DNA of 64,000 nt from Streptomyces sp. I6 (GTDB taxonomy: Bacteria > Actinomycetota > Actinomycetes > Streptomycetales > Streptomycetaceae): the NCBI GenBank assembly GCA_003725745.1, contig RHDP01000001.1, positions 1 through 64,000 of the forward strand, read 5' to 3'. The notes under the pieces were generated by a model that saw only the letters and a list, made by a program, of their open reading frames with translations, did no database searches and was not told the DNA's origin. Each line of letters begins with the position of its first letter. The first letter of the stretch is position 1. Positions 1 to 11,592 of the stretch are shown in pieces. The translations under genes were made by a program, and so were the position numbers.

Positions 1-9
1 CCCGATCCC

Positions 10-919
10 TCACTGCCGCTCGTCGCCCCTTCGGGAGTCCGTTTCGATCGATCGGGTTGGCAACGTCCGGCCGCCGGTCGGATCTCGCACCGGAGTACGA
101 CGCAGGGGCTCACCGATCCTTTGCGGAGCGGCGACCGATCGGGCGACTCCGGTCACACCGGCCAGGGCACGCAGTTCCGTCAGCGTGCCGCGGTAGACAC
201 TACGGTCGACGTCATCCGGAATGCCCGGGTCTGCGCCTGATCGGTGTACTGCCAGAACGTCCATGTCTGATCCGTTCCGGGAAGTGGATGAGGTTTGGCA
301 CCCCAACTTGCGAGCCACTGCAGATGCCCCCTGAAAACCGCGGCATTCCCCGCCAGACAACTGACGACAAAGGAATACTCGGTGTACACGATCGGCTTGA
401 CGCCGAACGCCTCCTCGACGGCACGGAGAAAGATCGCGAGTTGACGGGCGTCGACACCGGGCGGGCAGGTGGGCCGGTGGTGCCTCCACCCGCTCTCCGC
501 ATCGAGAACTGGCGGCAGTTCCCCCGGATTCCGCCCGTGTAGCCGGCGGCGCGTGCCGTACGGACGAAGTGTGCAGCCTGAGCCTCGGCGTCCCCTGGGG
601 ATTGCGAGTCGAAGAAGTGGTAGGGGGCCCGGTAAAGACTCGTGCGAGACGCCCCGCCAAGTCCCTCGCAAACCACGGGTCCTCGTACTGCGTGCCTTGG
701 GTGGCCTTCATGAAGACGAAGGAGTTACGGGTCGCGACCCCGTCCCAGTCGATGGGCTCATCACCGTCCCGTGGTTGAACTCGCTGGTGTCCACCCTCTG
801 GGGCCCGGCGGGATCGAAGTCCCGGAAGTCACCCATATGGCGGAACAAGGGGCGGTCACCAGCACTGCGGCAATCACTACGGCGCTCACCGAGCGCCCGG
901 CGGATGCACGACGCGGCAT
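10..919 (-). CDS. Secreted GH25 lysozyme (muramidase), reading frame broken five times
   Basis: Glycoside hydrolase family 25 proteins cleave the MurNAc-GlcNAc bond of peptidoglycan outside the cell. The translation, pieced together over three frames, has an N-terminal signal peptide, the GVDTSEFN start of the barrel, FVFMKATQGT, YRAPYHFF, and PPVLDAES with the catalytic Asp/Glu pair. It ends in DRSVYRGTL. It is a paralogue of the intact GH25 gene at 50821-51759 and follows it along its length. Frame changes lie near 795, 745, 650, 520 and 230; each is repaired by one base at a G or C run. The repaired length is 304 residues, against 312 for the intact copy. Start chosen at MPRR by analogy with the intact copy. 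The family assignment is firm. Whether the gene is truly broken is doubtful; sequence error is the better explanation. Confidence 0.8.
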
Positions 920-1104
920 GATGCACTCTCCCATGGCGACGCCGGCACCGGCCGTGCTCCGCCAGTACGCATTTCCGGAGCCCGGGAAACACAAGGAAGG
1001 AGACCTGGATATGGCGGAATCGTATGCGGGCCGTTCCGGAGACGCACTTCGGCGGATGCCGCGCGGGGAATCGTATCGACGCGCTTTCCCTATCGCCCCG
1101 GAGC

Positions 1105-1140
1105 CCGCACCCGCACCCGCACCCGCACCCGCACCCGCAC
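1105..1140. repeat. Hexanucleotide array (CCGCAC)x6
   Basis: Six perfect copies of CCGCAC lie in the gap between the GH25 gene and the M1 peptidase. Such an array is prone to slippage. The rest of the 920-1270 gap holds no gene I can support. Confidence 0.9.
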
Positions 1141-1200
1141 CCGCGGATCATCCGTCCTCATCCCGTCCGCCGGACATCGCGTCCGCCTCACGCTCCCCGC

Positions 1201-1280
1201 CACCGCCCCGCCACCGCCCGTCTCCCTCCGCCACCACCCGTCACTGCCCGTCACCGTCCGTTACCGCCCGTTACCGCCCG
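1201..1280. repeat. Imperfect 10-bp tandem array at the 3' end of the M1 peptidase gene
   Basis: About eight units with an exact 10-bp period and consensus near TYACCGCCCG. The last units cover the TAA stop codon of the peptidase at 1271-1273. A longer array with the same period and a similar unit follows the LAL regulator at 58131-58310. Confidence 0.8.
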
Positions 1281-2746
1281 TTCGGCGGCGGCGTCGCCTT
1301 CCAGTCCGGATGGTTCGGCATAGGCGGCGTCTCGGTCCCCTTGAGCCAGGACTCGAGAAACCCCTTCACTCCCTGCCCTGGAGCGATGCGATCGGCGTGC
1401 GCGATGTAGTCGTCCGTACTGGCGGACCCGCCCTCGTACACCGTGAGGAACGACCGTTCGATCTGCCTGAACTTGGCCTTCCCGACCTTCTGCTCCAGTG
1501 CGTACAGCACCAGGGGGCCTCCCCGGTAGACCTGCTCGCTGAACAGCGATTCCTTCGTGGGCCTGGCGACCGGACCGTACTGCGCACGGTAGACGTCACC
1601 GCTCCGGTAGAAGTCCGCCATCACCGACTCCATGGAGCCGTGCCTGCCGTCGTTGGTGGTCCAGCCCTGGGCGAACCGGTATGTGAGGCCGTAGTAGTTG
1701 GCGTGGCCCTCACTGATCCAGTTGTCCGCCCAGGTCTTCGGTGTGACACTTCCGCCGAACCATGAGTGCACGAGCTCGTGCATCATATGCGGGGCGACGC
1801 TCTCGACTGGGGTGGACGACAGATAGGAGGGATCGTAGACGGTGAGCGTGTGCGTTTCCAGGGCATGGAACCCGAACGGGACCTCTTCGTCCGTGTCGAG
1901 GGGCATCAGACCATACGCCTCCAGCGGAAACGGCCCCAGTTCTCCCACTGCCCACTTCATCTGCTCCACGGCCATGTCGAGTTGGCCGAACCGGTCGGCG
2001 GATCCCTCGGCAGGACGAGACTGATAGGCACCCCGTCGACCGTGCCTATCTCCTCCGTCTCATACCGGCCGACTGCGATCTGCACGAGTTCCGGTGCCAC
2101 CGGATGCACGGTCCCGTAGGTGTACGTCGTGTACGCGCCACGGGTCTCGGGGTTCTTCAGCGGAAGTCCGCTGGCTACGGCAACGGCATCACTGCCGCGG
2201 GTATCGAGACACGGAAGGTGAAGTCCGCCTTGTCCCAGGGAACGTCGTTGCACGGAAAAACCGTGTGCGCCTTGTCGGGTTGCGGGGCGAGAGCGAAGCC
2301 CTTTCCCGTGTCCACCCAGCCGCTGGCTCCGGAACTACGCGGGTCCACGTCGTACCGGACGTTGATCCGCATCACGTGATTCGGCGCCACCGAGGAAGCC
2401 GGAGAGATCTGCAGCTTCTTCTTCGCCAGGGTGAAACGGGCATCCTCCCCGTCCACCGCCACGGACTTCACGTGCATTTTCTGCGCGTCCAGCGAGAACT
2501 TCTGCAATTCGGCCGAAGAGCGCGCTGTGATCACCGCCTCCGCCTCGACGGGTACCTTCGGTTCTTCTGGACGGTACACAAAGTCAAGGTCATACGATTC
2601 CACCTCGTATCCGGGGTTACCGAGTCCAGGGAACACCGGATCAGCCGGAACCGGGGGTCTGCCGTCGTCACACCGATCGAAGCGATGAGCAGGGTCGCGG
2701 TGAACGCCGCCAGAAGACTCGTCCTGCATCCACCGATCCGGATCAT
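1271..2746 (-). CDS. Secreted M1-family zinc metallopeptidase, three frameshifts
   Basis: M1 (gluzincin) aminopeptidase-like enzyme, probably exported. The start at 2746 has the SD AGGGAGA and opens a signal peptide (MIRIGGCRTSLLAAF...). The frame then changes near 2655 into the N-terminal beta domain (GYEVESYDLDF). It changes again near 2195 and near 1995 into the catalytic part. The zinc site is HELVH followed 18 residues later by the third ligand in NWISEGHA, the exact HExxH-x18-E spacing of family M1. The usual GAMEN exopeptidase motif is not seen and may fall in a diverged stretch. Each frame change is repaired by one G, giving 492 residues. The stop codon lies inside a 10-bp repeat array. 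Confidence 0.85.
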
Positions 2747-3166
2747 CCCCGTCTCCCTGCGCCATAGACGACAGACCGCGCCCCGGCATTGTTTCGCCGA
2801 AGGTGACCGTGTGTGAGGAGGGTGCCCCGTGGGCGGAGAATTCTCGGGCCTCTCGACGGTAGAGCAGTGCGCGGCGTCAGATGAGGTGCATCGCGGGAGA
2901 GGCCGTGGGCTCAACGCTCCGGACAGTCGCCACCTTGCCCGGTCGTCATCACCGAAGAGCGGGACCGGGCCGCGGGCGAAGCGTCCCGGCATACCAGAAA
3001 AACGCTACCGGCAGCACCTGAATGCCGCAATCACAGCGATCTCCTCCGTCGGAGATCAGCGACTTCGCCGCAGTGCACGGGCGCCGGCCGATCAGGGACG
3101 CCTCCCTCACTCCGGCATCACGTCGGCCTCACGTCCTCCTCCCTGCCCCAGACGGCTTTGTGTGAT
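2747..3166. other. Intergenic region, no gene seen
   Basis: Spacer between the divergent M1 peptidase and the small membrane protein. The only structure noted is a short perfect hairpin, GATCTCC at 3038-3044 and GGAGATC at 3051-3057. It should hold the promoters of both neighbours, but I cannot pick out clear -35/-10 boxes. Confidence 0.5.
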
Positions 3167-3551
3167 CATGCGGACACGGCCCGAGGGAGCGCGCCACGGC
3201 AGACTGAGAGGCGAGGAGCACGGTGCGGGCGCGGGTGGGGAGCGGAACGGCTCGTCCATGTCCGACGAGGAGTGGGAGCGGTTCCTGCACGATGCGGTGA
3301 CGGGTGCCGCCGATGCGCCAGGGGAACCGTCGGCCCGCGCACGGCGATCGGCGCACGACCGGGGATGGCCGCCCCTCCGGCAGGGTGGCGCACCTACACG
3401 CCGCACGCCCCAGGCGGCGGAAGGGCTGGTACCCGGCGGTTCTGTTCGCAGCGGTGGTGCTGCTGGCCGTCGCTCTCGCCCCGGCGCTGATGGTCGATCT
3501 GCTCGGCGGTGGCCATCGACAGGGTGGTGTGCCTGTACCAGGCCCGGTTGA
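3167..3551 (+). CDS. Small single-pass membrane protein, frame broken
   Basis: Resembles a small conserved Streptomyces protein type of unknown function. It has an N-terminal MSDEEWERFLHDAV and EPSARAR segment, then GWRTYTPHAP and RRRKGWYP just before one hydrophobic helix (AVLFAAVVLLAVALAP). These pieces sit in three frames; adding one base near 3378 and one near 3403 joins them. A third change after LLGG would give the stop at 3549-3551, so the C-terminus is uncertain. The start may be ATG 3167 or ATG 3258 (at MSDEEW); neither has a good SD. It converges on staC, 32 bp away. Confidence 0.5.
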
Positions 3552-3583
3552 GCAGGCCCTGGCCGCGGCCCTGCCGGCGGCGG

Positions 3584-5221
<1,638 letters not shown>

Positions 5222-5325
5222 CTCGTTCCTGCCTCTCCTCGTCGATCCGTCCTGCTCGTTCGGCTCACGGCCCGTCCGGACCGCGCGGGAGGGTGTGCGG
5301 GTGCGTCCTCCCCGCGCGCACCCGG

Positions 5326-6168
5326 TCAGGGGCGTTCGGCAGTGACCAGGAGGCAGCCGAAGTCGTCGGCTCCCGCCAGGTCGGACGGCTTGAAGGCGTC
5401 GTCGCCGAAGTCGAAGTTGCCCTCGTCCATGGCCACGGGGCGGTCCTCGACGGCCGCCAGCTTCCCCAGTTCGTCGGCGAGGCGCAGCGTGGTCTGCTCG
5501 GTGACGTCGAGGATCTCGCGCAGCCGCAGGCCGGAGCGGTGGAGCAGCGCGACGTAGTCGTCGATGTCCGCCGTGGTCGACATCAGGTCGTGGCAGAACT
5601 TGTCGATGCCCGGGTGCCGCACCGCCTTTCGCGGGTGACGTTCGAACACGTCGGTCAGGACGATCCGGCCGCCGGGCCGGAGCACCCGGCACACCTCGGT
5701 GAACACCTGCTGCCGGTCCGGCATGTGGCAGACGGACTCGAGGGCCATCACGGCGTCGAACGACGCGTCCTCGAAGGGGAGTTGCATCGCGTCGCCGTGC
5801 CGGAAGACGGCACGGCCGGTGAGCCCGGCCTCGGCCGCGAGTCGTGCCGCGGTCTTGATCTGCTCCTCGCTGATGCTGATGCCGGTGACCCGTGCTCCCG
5901 TGTGCGTCACGACCCGCAGACCGGGGCCGCCCACCCCGCAGCCCAGGTCGAGGACGTGGGAGGAGTCGTCCACCCTCATCCGCTCGATGAAGACGTCGGT
6001 GAGCCGGTCCATCGCCTCCTCGATCGTGGTCTGGGAGTCCGGTGTGTCCCAGTAGCCGATGTGCACGTTGGGGTTGAAGGTTCCGTCGTTCATCGCGCTC
6101 AGCGTCAGCCGGTCGTACAGCTTGCCGACGGCTTCCGGCTCGGGCAGGGTCTGGACGGGGTCGGTCAT
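5326..6168 (-). CDS. staMB: StaMB, sugar O-methyltransferase
   Basis: SAM-dependent class I methyltransferase of 280 residues, uninterrupted. Motif I is VLDLGCGVGGPGLRV near residue 67, followed by the acidic GISISEEQ strand and DAVMALESVCHM. The RebM/StaMB type methylates the 4'-oxygen of the attached sugar late in the pathway, giving staurosporine from O-demethylstaurosporine. The start at 6168 has a GAGG site 8 bp upstream. There is a second methyltransferase in the cluster (10723-11549); the O- versus N-methyl assignment follows the known gene order and is not shown by this sequence alone. Confidence 0.88.
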   Translation of the reverse strand: MTDPVQTLPEPEAVGKLYDRLTLSAMNDGTFNPNVHIGYWDTPDSQTTIEEAMDRLTDVFIERMRVDDSSHVLDLGCGVGGPGLRVVTHTGARVTGISISEEQIKTAARLAAEAGLTGRAVFRHGDAMQLPFEDASFDAVMALESVCHMPDRQQVFTEVCRVLRPGGRIVLTDVFERHPRKAVRHPGIDKFCHDLMSTTADIDDYVALLHRSGLRLREILDVTEQTTLRLADELGKLAAVEDRPVAMDEGNFDFGDDAFKPSDLAGADDFGCLLVTAERP

Positions 6169-6323
6169 GGAGACAGCCTCTCTGGTTGGCAGGTGCAGGT
6201 AGCAGGCGGGCGGGTCGCGGCCCGGCCGGCCACGGCATTGAGGTGGGCGGGCCACCGGGCGGGAGCGCTGGTCAGGACCCACTCGTCCGCGTGGGGACGG
6301 GCGTCCGCCACGGCCGGGCGGAC

Positions 6324-6342
6324 GGGCGGGCGGGCGGGCGGG
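6324..6342 (+). other. Predicted G-quadruplex motif between staE and staMB
   Basis: Five GGG triplets separated by single C bases, a canonical G4 with 1-nt loops. It lies in the 239-bp gap between staE and staMB on the strand opposite the genes, so the mRNA would carry the C-rich complement. Confidence 0.7.
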
Positions 6343-6407
6343 CGCCGGACAACCCGTGCGCTCCCGGGTGCCCCGGGGTACACGAACCTCGAGTGGTCGC
6401 GCAGGCG

Positions 6408-7025
6408 TTACGGCACGGGTCTCGCCGGCGCGAGCCCCCTCTCGATCCGCAGGCAGCGGGCGTAGTCCGGCAGCAGGCCGTTCCGCTGCGCCTCGGCGAG
6501 GGTGATCGCCGCGCGGTCCCGCTCGGAGAGGATCGGTTCGGTGTCCGTGGTGATCGGCAGTGCGAGGGCCGGGTCGAGGACGGAGAGGGAGAGTTCGTTC
6601 TCGGCGACGTAGCTCTCGGAGAGCATGTAGGACATGACGGTGTCGTCCTCCAGCGCCAGGAACGCGTGGCCCACTCCCACGGGTATGAAGCTGGCCCGGT
6701 GGTCGCTCTGGTCCATCAGCACGGCGTCCCAGCGGCCGAACGTGGGTGAGCCGACCCTGATGTCGACGACGATGTCCAGCGCACTGCCGCGGGAGCAGTG
6801 GACGTACTTCGCGGTACCAGGTGGCGTCACCGTGTAGTGGATGCCGCGTACGACGCCGCGCCGGGACACGCTGTGGTTGGTCTGCGCGACGGGGAAGAGC
6901 GGGGCGCCGTGGGCCTCGACGAACGCCTGCTCCTGGTACGGCGAGATGAACTCGCCCCGGTCGTCGGGGAAGACACGGGGGGTGAACTCGATGGCTCCCT
7001 CGACGGTGAGTGCGCGTGCTTTCAC
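6408..7025 (-). CDS. staE: StaE, dTDP-4-keto-6-deoxyhexose 3,5-epimerase
   Basis: RmlC-like cupin epimerase of 205 residues, uninterrupted. It epimerises the 4-keto sugar nucleotide toward the L-configuration of the staurosporine amino sugar. The family signature is visible: DDRGEFISPY near the N-terminus, NHSVSRRGVVRGIHY with the catalytic His, KYVHCSRGSALDIVVD with the Asp partner, and SYMLSESY. The start is GTG at 7025, with GGGAGAAG just upstream; no ATG with an SD lies near. It sits 55 bp after staI and 239 bp before staMB in the minus-strand operon. Confidence 0.9.
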   Translation of the reverse strand: MKARALTVEGAIEFTPRVFPDDRGEFISPYQEQAFVEAHGAPLFPVAQTNHSVSRRGVVRGIHYTVTPPGTAKYVHCSRGSALDIVVDIRVGSPTFGRWDAVLMDQSDHRASFIPVGVGHAFLALEDDTVMSYMLSESYVAENELSLSVLDPALALPITTDTEPILSERDRAAITLAEAQRNGLLPDYARCLRIERGLAPARPVP

Positions 7026-7080
7026 ATCTTCTCCCGTGGCTCGGTGGTCGGCTCGGCGGAACGCGGCGGGCGGCTGGGGG

Positions 7081-8190
7081 TCACAGCGTCCCCAGTACCT
7101 CGCGCACGGCATGGATGACCTTGTCCTGGAGGTCGGGGGCGAGTGAGGGGTACATCGGCAGCGAGAAGATCTCGCCGGCCAGCGCTTCGGTGACCGGGAG
7201 CGACCCCTCGGCGTATCCGAGGTGGGCGAATCCGGTCATGGTGTGCACCGGCCACGGATAGCTGATGTTGAGGTGGATGTCGTACGCCTTGAGTCGCTCG
7301 ATGATGTCGTCGCGCCGGGGGTGGCGGACCACGTACACGTAGTACACGTGCTCGTTGCCGGGCACGGTGCGCGGCAGGACGAGGTCGGTGTCGGCGAGAC
7401 CGTCGGCGTAGCGCCGGGCGACCGCCCGGCGTCCGGCGATGTAGGTGTCGAGCCGCCCCAGCTTGCGGCGGAGGATCTCGGCGTGGAGCTCGTCGAGGCG
7501 GCTGTTGTGGGCGGGGGTCTCCAGGGTGTAGTAGCGCTCGTCCATGCCGTAGTAGCGCAGTCGGCGCAGTCGTTTCGCCACGGAGGGGTCCGAGGTGATC
7601 GTGGCGCCGCCGTCGCCGTAGGCGCCGAGTACCTTGGTCGGGTAGAAGGAGAAGGCGGCGGCGTCACCGGTGGTGCCGGCCACGGTCCCGCCCTGCCGGG
7701 CGCCGTGGGCTTGGGCGCAGTCCTCCAGGACGGCCAGTCCGTGCCGGGCGGCGAGTTCCTCCAACGGGCCCATGTCCACGCACTGGCCGTACAGGTGGAC
7801 GGGGAGGAGGCACCGGGTGCGTGCGGTGACGGCCGCGCCGACCTGGTCGGTGTCCATGAGGTAGTCGTCCTCGCGGACGTCGACGAAGACGGGAGTGGCG
7901 CCGGTAGAGTCGATGGCGACGACGGTGGGGGCCGCGGTGTTCGACACCGTGATCACCTCGTCGCCGGGGCCGATGCCGAGGGCCTGCAGTCCCAGCTTGA
8001 TCGCGTTCGTCCCGTTGTCGACGCCCACGCAGTGGCCCACCGAGTGGTAGGCGGCGAACTCCTCCTCGAAGCCGCGCACGCTCGCGCCGAGCACCAGCCG
8101 GCCCGAGGAGAAGACCGTCTCAACGGCGTCCAGGATGTCCGGGCGCTCGGCCTCGTACTCCGCCAGGTAGTCCCATACACGCGTCGTCAT
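7081..8190 (-). CDS. staI: StaI, PLP-dependent sugar aminotransferase
   Basis: DegT/DnrJ/EryC1 family aminotransferase of 369 residues, uninterrupted. It installs the 3-amino group of the deoxysugar (TDP-L-ristosamine in staurosporine biosynthesis). The PLP lysine is K186 in [32 protein letters not shown] and [11 protein letters not shown] are the other family blocks. The start at 8190 has GGAAAGG-like purines upstream. It lies between staK (66 bp upstream) and staE. Confidence 0.92.
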   Translation of the reverse strand: MTTRVWDYLAEYEAERPDILDAVETVFSSGRLVLGASVRGFEEEFAAYHSVGHCVGVDNGTNAIKLGLQALGIGPGDEVITVSNTAAPTVVAIDSTGATPVFVDVREDDYLMDTDQVGAAVTARTRCLLPVHLYGQCVDMGPLEELAARHGLAVLEDCAQAHGARQGGTVAGTTGDAAAFSFYPTKVLGAYGDGGATITSDPSVAKRLRRLRYYGMDERYYTLETPAHNSRLDELHAEILRRKLGRLDTYIAGRRAVARRYADGLADTDLVLPRTVPGNEHVYYVYVVRHPRRDDIIERLKAYDIHLNISYPWPVHTMTGFAHLGYAEGSLPVTEALAGEIFSLPMYPSLAPDLQDKVIHAVREVLGTL

Positions 8191-8256
8191 CTTCCAGCCT
8201 TTCCAGAACGGCGGCGCACTGCGGTGCGCCTGCGGTAGGTGGGTGTCGGGGGTGCG

Positions 8257-9243
8257 TCACCGGGGGTCGTCCCGCTCGCGGGCCAGGGCGGTCACGGTGC
8301 GGCGCACTCCTTCGGGCAGCGGGATCCGGGGGTGCCAGCCGGTGGCCGCGCGGAACGGTGCGGAGTCGAGGGTCACGCTGCGGAAGTCCGTCGCGGGGGC
8401 GTGCGCGGGTGGCTCGACGGACACCACGTCGACCGGGGGCCGTCCCCGTACGTCGGCCACGGTGCGGGCGACGAGCCGAAAGACGTCGCCGAGTGAGTCG
8501 CCGCGGCCTGCGCCGATCAGCCAGTGGCCGCCCACCAGGGAGTCCGGGTGGTTCAGGGCGGCCGTGAACGCCGCCGCGACGTCGTCGACGTGGACCAGGT
8601 CGCGGCGCACCGTGCCGTCGTGCCACATGGTGAGCGTCCGGCCGTCGAGCGCCCGCCGCGCCATGGCGGACACGACACCCCGGTCGCCCGCACCGGGCGC
8701 CGCGCTCTCGCCGAACACCGTGGGCAGACGCAGGCTGACGCCACGTACCCGGCCCTCGGCCGTGGCCTTCAGCAGGAGCTGCTCGGCGGCCAGTTTCTGC
8801 CGGTCGTAGGCGGTTTCGGGGCGGTCGGGTTCGGTGCCGTCGAGCGGCTCCCGCCGCGGCACACCGACCTGGGAGGCGGCACCGCCGTACACGACCAGCG
8901 GCGGCGTCACCTCACCGGGGGCCGGCCGCAGTACGTCGACGAGGTCCCGCATGACCCCGACGTTGACGCGCTCGGCCCCGGGGTCGCTCTCGGCGGCCCG
9001 CCAGCCGCCCTCCCCCAGCAGCAGGTGGATCACCGCGTCCGAGCCGGCGACCGCCTCGGCGAGGGCCTGGCGGTCGGTGAGGTCGGCGGTGACGACGGTG
9101 GTCTCGGCCGGGCCCGGAGCGGGTGCGCTCGGCCTGCGCGCAACGGCCCGCAGCCGGATCCGGCGGCTCGCCAGGGCGCGGGTGACGGACGATCCGACGA
9201 AGCCGGAGGCACCGAGTACGGTGACCAGGGGTGTGCGCTTCAC
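8257..9243 (-). CDS. staK: StaK, NDP-hexose 4-ketoreductase
   Basis: Extended short-chain dehydrogenase of about 328 residues. It begins with the nucleotide-binding VTVLGASGFVGSSVTRAL and carries the catalytic AYDRQK (YxxxK). It reduces the C-4 ketone of the amino-dideoxyhexose, a late step before glycosyl transfer. Two starts are possible: GTG 9243, with GAGGAG 7 bp upstream, and ATG 9282, which also has a GGGGAGGGGAG site but overlaps the end of staJ. I prefer GTG 9243 because it starts just before the Rossmann strand, as in relatives. Confidence 0.87.
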   Translation of the reverse strand: MKRTPLVTVLGASGFVGSSVTRALASRRIRLRAVARRPSAPAPGPAETTVVTADLTDRQALAEAVAGSDAVIHLLLGEGGWRAAESDPGAERVNVGVMRDLVDVLRPAPGEVTPPLVVYGGAASQVGVPRREPLDGTEPDRPETAYDRQKLAAEQLLLKATAEGRVRGVSLRLPTVFGESAAPGAGDRGVVSAMARRALDGRTLTMWHDGTVRRDLVHVDDVAAAFTAALNHPDSLVGGHWLIGAGRGDSLGDVFRLVARTVADVRGRPPVDVVSVEPPAHAPATDFRSVTLDSAPFRAATGWHPRIPLPEGVRRTVTALARERDDPR

Positions 9244-9262
9244 GGCGCTCCTCTTCTCGATG

Positions 9263-10705
9263 TCAGCGGTGCCCTCCTCCATGGCGCTCCCCTCCCCGTG
9301 ACCGCGCCACGGAGGCGTTGAGGCAGGCCAGGAGCGTGCGGGCCTCCACGTTCAGGTAGTGGCCGTGCCGGGTGAGGGTCCTGAGCTGCGCCGGGGTGGC
9401 CCAGGTGTAGGCGGGGGCGGGTCGAGCGGGGCGTCGTCGGCTTCGACGACGAGGTACCGGCTCCTCGCGTTGAGGAAGCGCCCGCCCTCCTCGGAGAGGA
9501 CGGCCTGGTAGTGGATGTGCGACGGCGGGGCGTTGAGCACGGCGTCGAGGAACGGCGGGCGGTCCGCCGGGGCAGATGGGTGTAGTTGCCGGGTGTGCAC
9601 TGGACGGTCGGGCCAGCTCGACGGTGTCCAGGAAGCCGCCTTCGGCCCGGGCGTGCACCAGCACATGGGGTACTCCGTCGATCGCGCGCACGAGGAACGC
9701 GGCGACCCCCAGCCCCACGGGCTCGACCAACGGCTGGTCCCAGCTGACCACTTCGCGGTTGCCGGCCCGCACGGAGACGGCGACGACCCTGAAGTAGCGC
9801 CCGGCCTCGTGCTCGATGGCCTCGGCGCCGCGCTTCCAGCCGCGCACGCCGGCGAGCGGTATGCGTTCGGCGCACACGTCGTGGCGGGAGCGCTCGCCCG
9901 TGAACCAGGAGAGGAGTTGTGCGTCCGACAGCAGTGCGCCGGGGGACGTGTCCCGGTACGGCACGCACGACAGCACGGTCCTGGCGTTCATGTTGACCAT
10001 GTCGTCCTCGTGCAGCAGCTCGGCGATCTGGCCGAGGGTGAGCCAGCGGAAGTCGTCCAGCTCGGGGACGTCGCCGACGGTCTCCACGATCATGTTGCGG
10101 TTGGTCTTGCGGTAGAACCACGAGCCCTGTTCGGACTGGAGGACGTCGACGACGACGCGGTCGGGGTCGGGCCGGAAGAAGTGGTCGATGAGCGTGACGT
10201 CCGTACCCCGGTGGGCCCCGGTATAGTTGCTGCGGGTGGCCTGCACGGTCGGGGAGAGCTGGAGCAGGTTGGCGTTGCCCGGCTCCATCTTGGCCTGCAT
10301 CAGGAAGTGCAGCACCCCGTCGAACTCCTTGGCCAGGATCCCGAGGATGCCCACTTCGGGCTGTCTGACGACCGGCTGCTGCCACTCCCGGTACGGGCCG
10401 TCGCCGGAGGGCCCGTCGAGCTCCACCACATGCATGCCCTCGACGGTGAAGAACCGCCCGCTGCGGTGCACGAGATTGCCGGTGCCCGGCTCGAAGCGCC
10501 ACTGGCCCAGCTCCGCGAACGGTATCCGCTCCACGTGGAACACGTGGGCCCGGCGACGCTCGGCCAGCCAGGCGCGCACGTCCTCGGTCCGCACCCGGGC
10601 CCCGCGCCCGGTCGCGGCCGACAGGGCGATGCGGTCGGCCAACCGGCCGTCCTCGCGCGGGCGTACGGCCGGGACGGCGGGCGGTGGAACGATCCGAGTC
10701 GACAT
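9263..10705 (-). CDS. staJ: StaJ, NDP-hexose 2,3-dehydratase, three frameshifts
   Basis: Large NDP-hexose 2,3-dehydratase, starting 2-deoxygenation of the sugar. The family is built of two similar halves, and both are visible: RFFTVEGMHV, PEVGILGILAKEFDGVLHFLMQAKMEPGN and QATRSNYTGAHRG, then GRYFRVVAVSV, LGVAAFLVRAIDGVPHVLVHAR and QCTPGNYTHL. The start at 10705 has GAGGAGC upstream. Frame changes near 9610, 9565 and 9420 are each repaired by one base; the repaired protein has 481 residues. It starts 17 bp after staMA ends. Confidence 0.88.
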   Translation of the reverse strand: MSTRIVPPPAVPAVRPREDGRLADRIALSAATGRGARVRTEDVRAWLAERRRAHVFHVERIPFAELGQWRFEPGTGNLVHRSGRFFTVEGMHVVELDGPSGDGPYREWQQPVVRQPEVGILGILAKEFDGVLHFLMQAKMEPGNANLLQLSPTVQATRSNYTGAHRGTDVTLIDHFFRPDPDRVVVDVLQSEQGSWFYRKTNRNMIVETVGDVPELDDFRWLTLGQIAELLHEDDMVNMNARTVLSCVPYRDTSPGALLSDAQLLSWFTGERSRHDVCAERIPLAGVRGWKRGAEAIEHEAGRYFRVVAVSVRAGNREVVSWDQPLVEPVGLGVAAFLVRAIDGVPHVLVHARAEGGFLDTVELARPSSAHPATTPICPGGPPAVPRRRAQRPAVAHPLPGRPLRGGRALPQREEPVPRRRSRRRPARPAPAYTWATPAQLRTLTRHGHYLNVEARTLLACLNASVARSRGGERHGGGHR

Positions 10706-10722
10706 CGAGGGCTCCTCGCCGG

Positions 10723-11549
10723 TCAGGACCGCTTCGCGGTGATCAGGACATAGCCGGTGTGCGGGTGCCTCCCGACGTCCTCCATCAGGTCGGCCGCCGC
10801 AGCCATCTGCTCCGCCGCGCCGGAGTCGAGGGACTCGGCGAGCCCCGGAAGGCCGCGGCGGCGTGCCCGTAGCTGGAGCGGACCTGCTCACCGATGTCCG
10901 TCAGCTCCAGCAGTTCCCAGCCTGCTGCCGCCAGATGGGCGCGGTGCTGGTCGGGCGTGTTGATCCCGGCGATCTCGTACATGCGCAGCATCCCGTCCAG
11001 TACCGCCCTGTCGTCACCGCTGAACGGCTGCCGCAGGCACAGGTCGGCGACGGCGAGCCGGCCGCCCGGCCGGACGACTCGGTGGAGTTCCTTGAGCGCG
11101 CGGGTCTGGTCGGTCATGTGCAGCAGCGACTCGATCGCGAAGGCACCGTCGAAGGAGCCGTCCTGGAAGGGGAGATCAGTGGCGTCCGCCAGCCGGAAGG
11201 AGACCCGGCCCCCGAGGCCGGCCCCCACCGCCCGCTCCGCCGCCTCGGCGACCTGCTGCCGGCTTACGGTGATGCCGGTGACGTGCACGTCGTGCGCCAC
11301 CGCGATGCGCAGGGCCGGTACCCCGATGCCGCAGCCCACGTCCAGCAGGTGCCGGCCCGGCCGGAGGTCGAGGCGGTCGGCGACCAGGTCGGTGAGACGG
11401 TCGGTGGCCTCGGCGAGCGGAACACCGGGGTCGTCGTCCCAGTAGCCCACGTGGATGTTGCCGCCCATGGCGGTGGTGGCTCCGGCGTCGGAGAACTGGC
11501 CGTACACCTCGGCCACCGAGTCGGCGGTGGTGTCGGACTTCTGCGTCAT
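10723..11549 (-). CDS. staMA: StaMA, amino-sugar N-methyltransferase, one frameshift
   Basis: SAM-dependent methyltransferase related to StaMB. Motif I is LLDVGCGIGVPALRI near residue 70, followed by GITVSRQQ and LHMTDQTRAL. In the pathway StaMA methylates the 3'-amino group of the attached sugar. After AAAAFRG the frame is lost near 10850 in a run of four G; one added G restores LAESLDSG and leads to ITAKRS and the stop at 10723. The repaired length is 275 residues, near that of StaMB (280), which supports the repair. N-specificity is inferred from gene order. Confidence 0.88.
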
Positions 11550-11592
11550 GGCTGTGCCTTCCTGTTGTGCGTCGTCGATGCCGCGCTGCGGG

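Noticed and set aside
10-919. GH25 gene as a true decayed pseudogene
   Set aside because: All five frame changes are single-base and the conserved residues are all present; sequence error explains it better.
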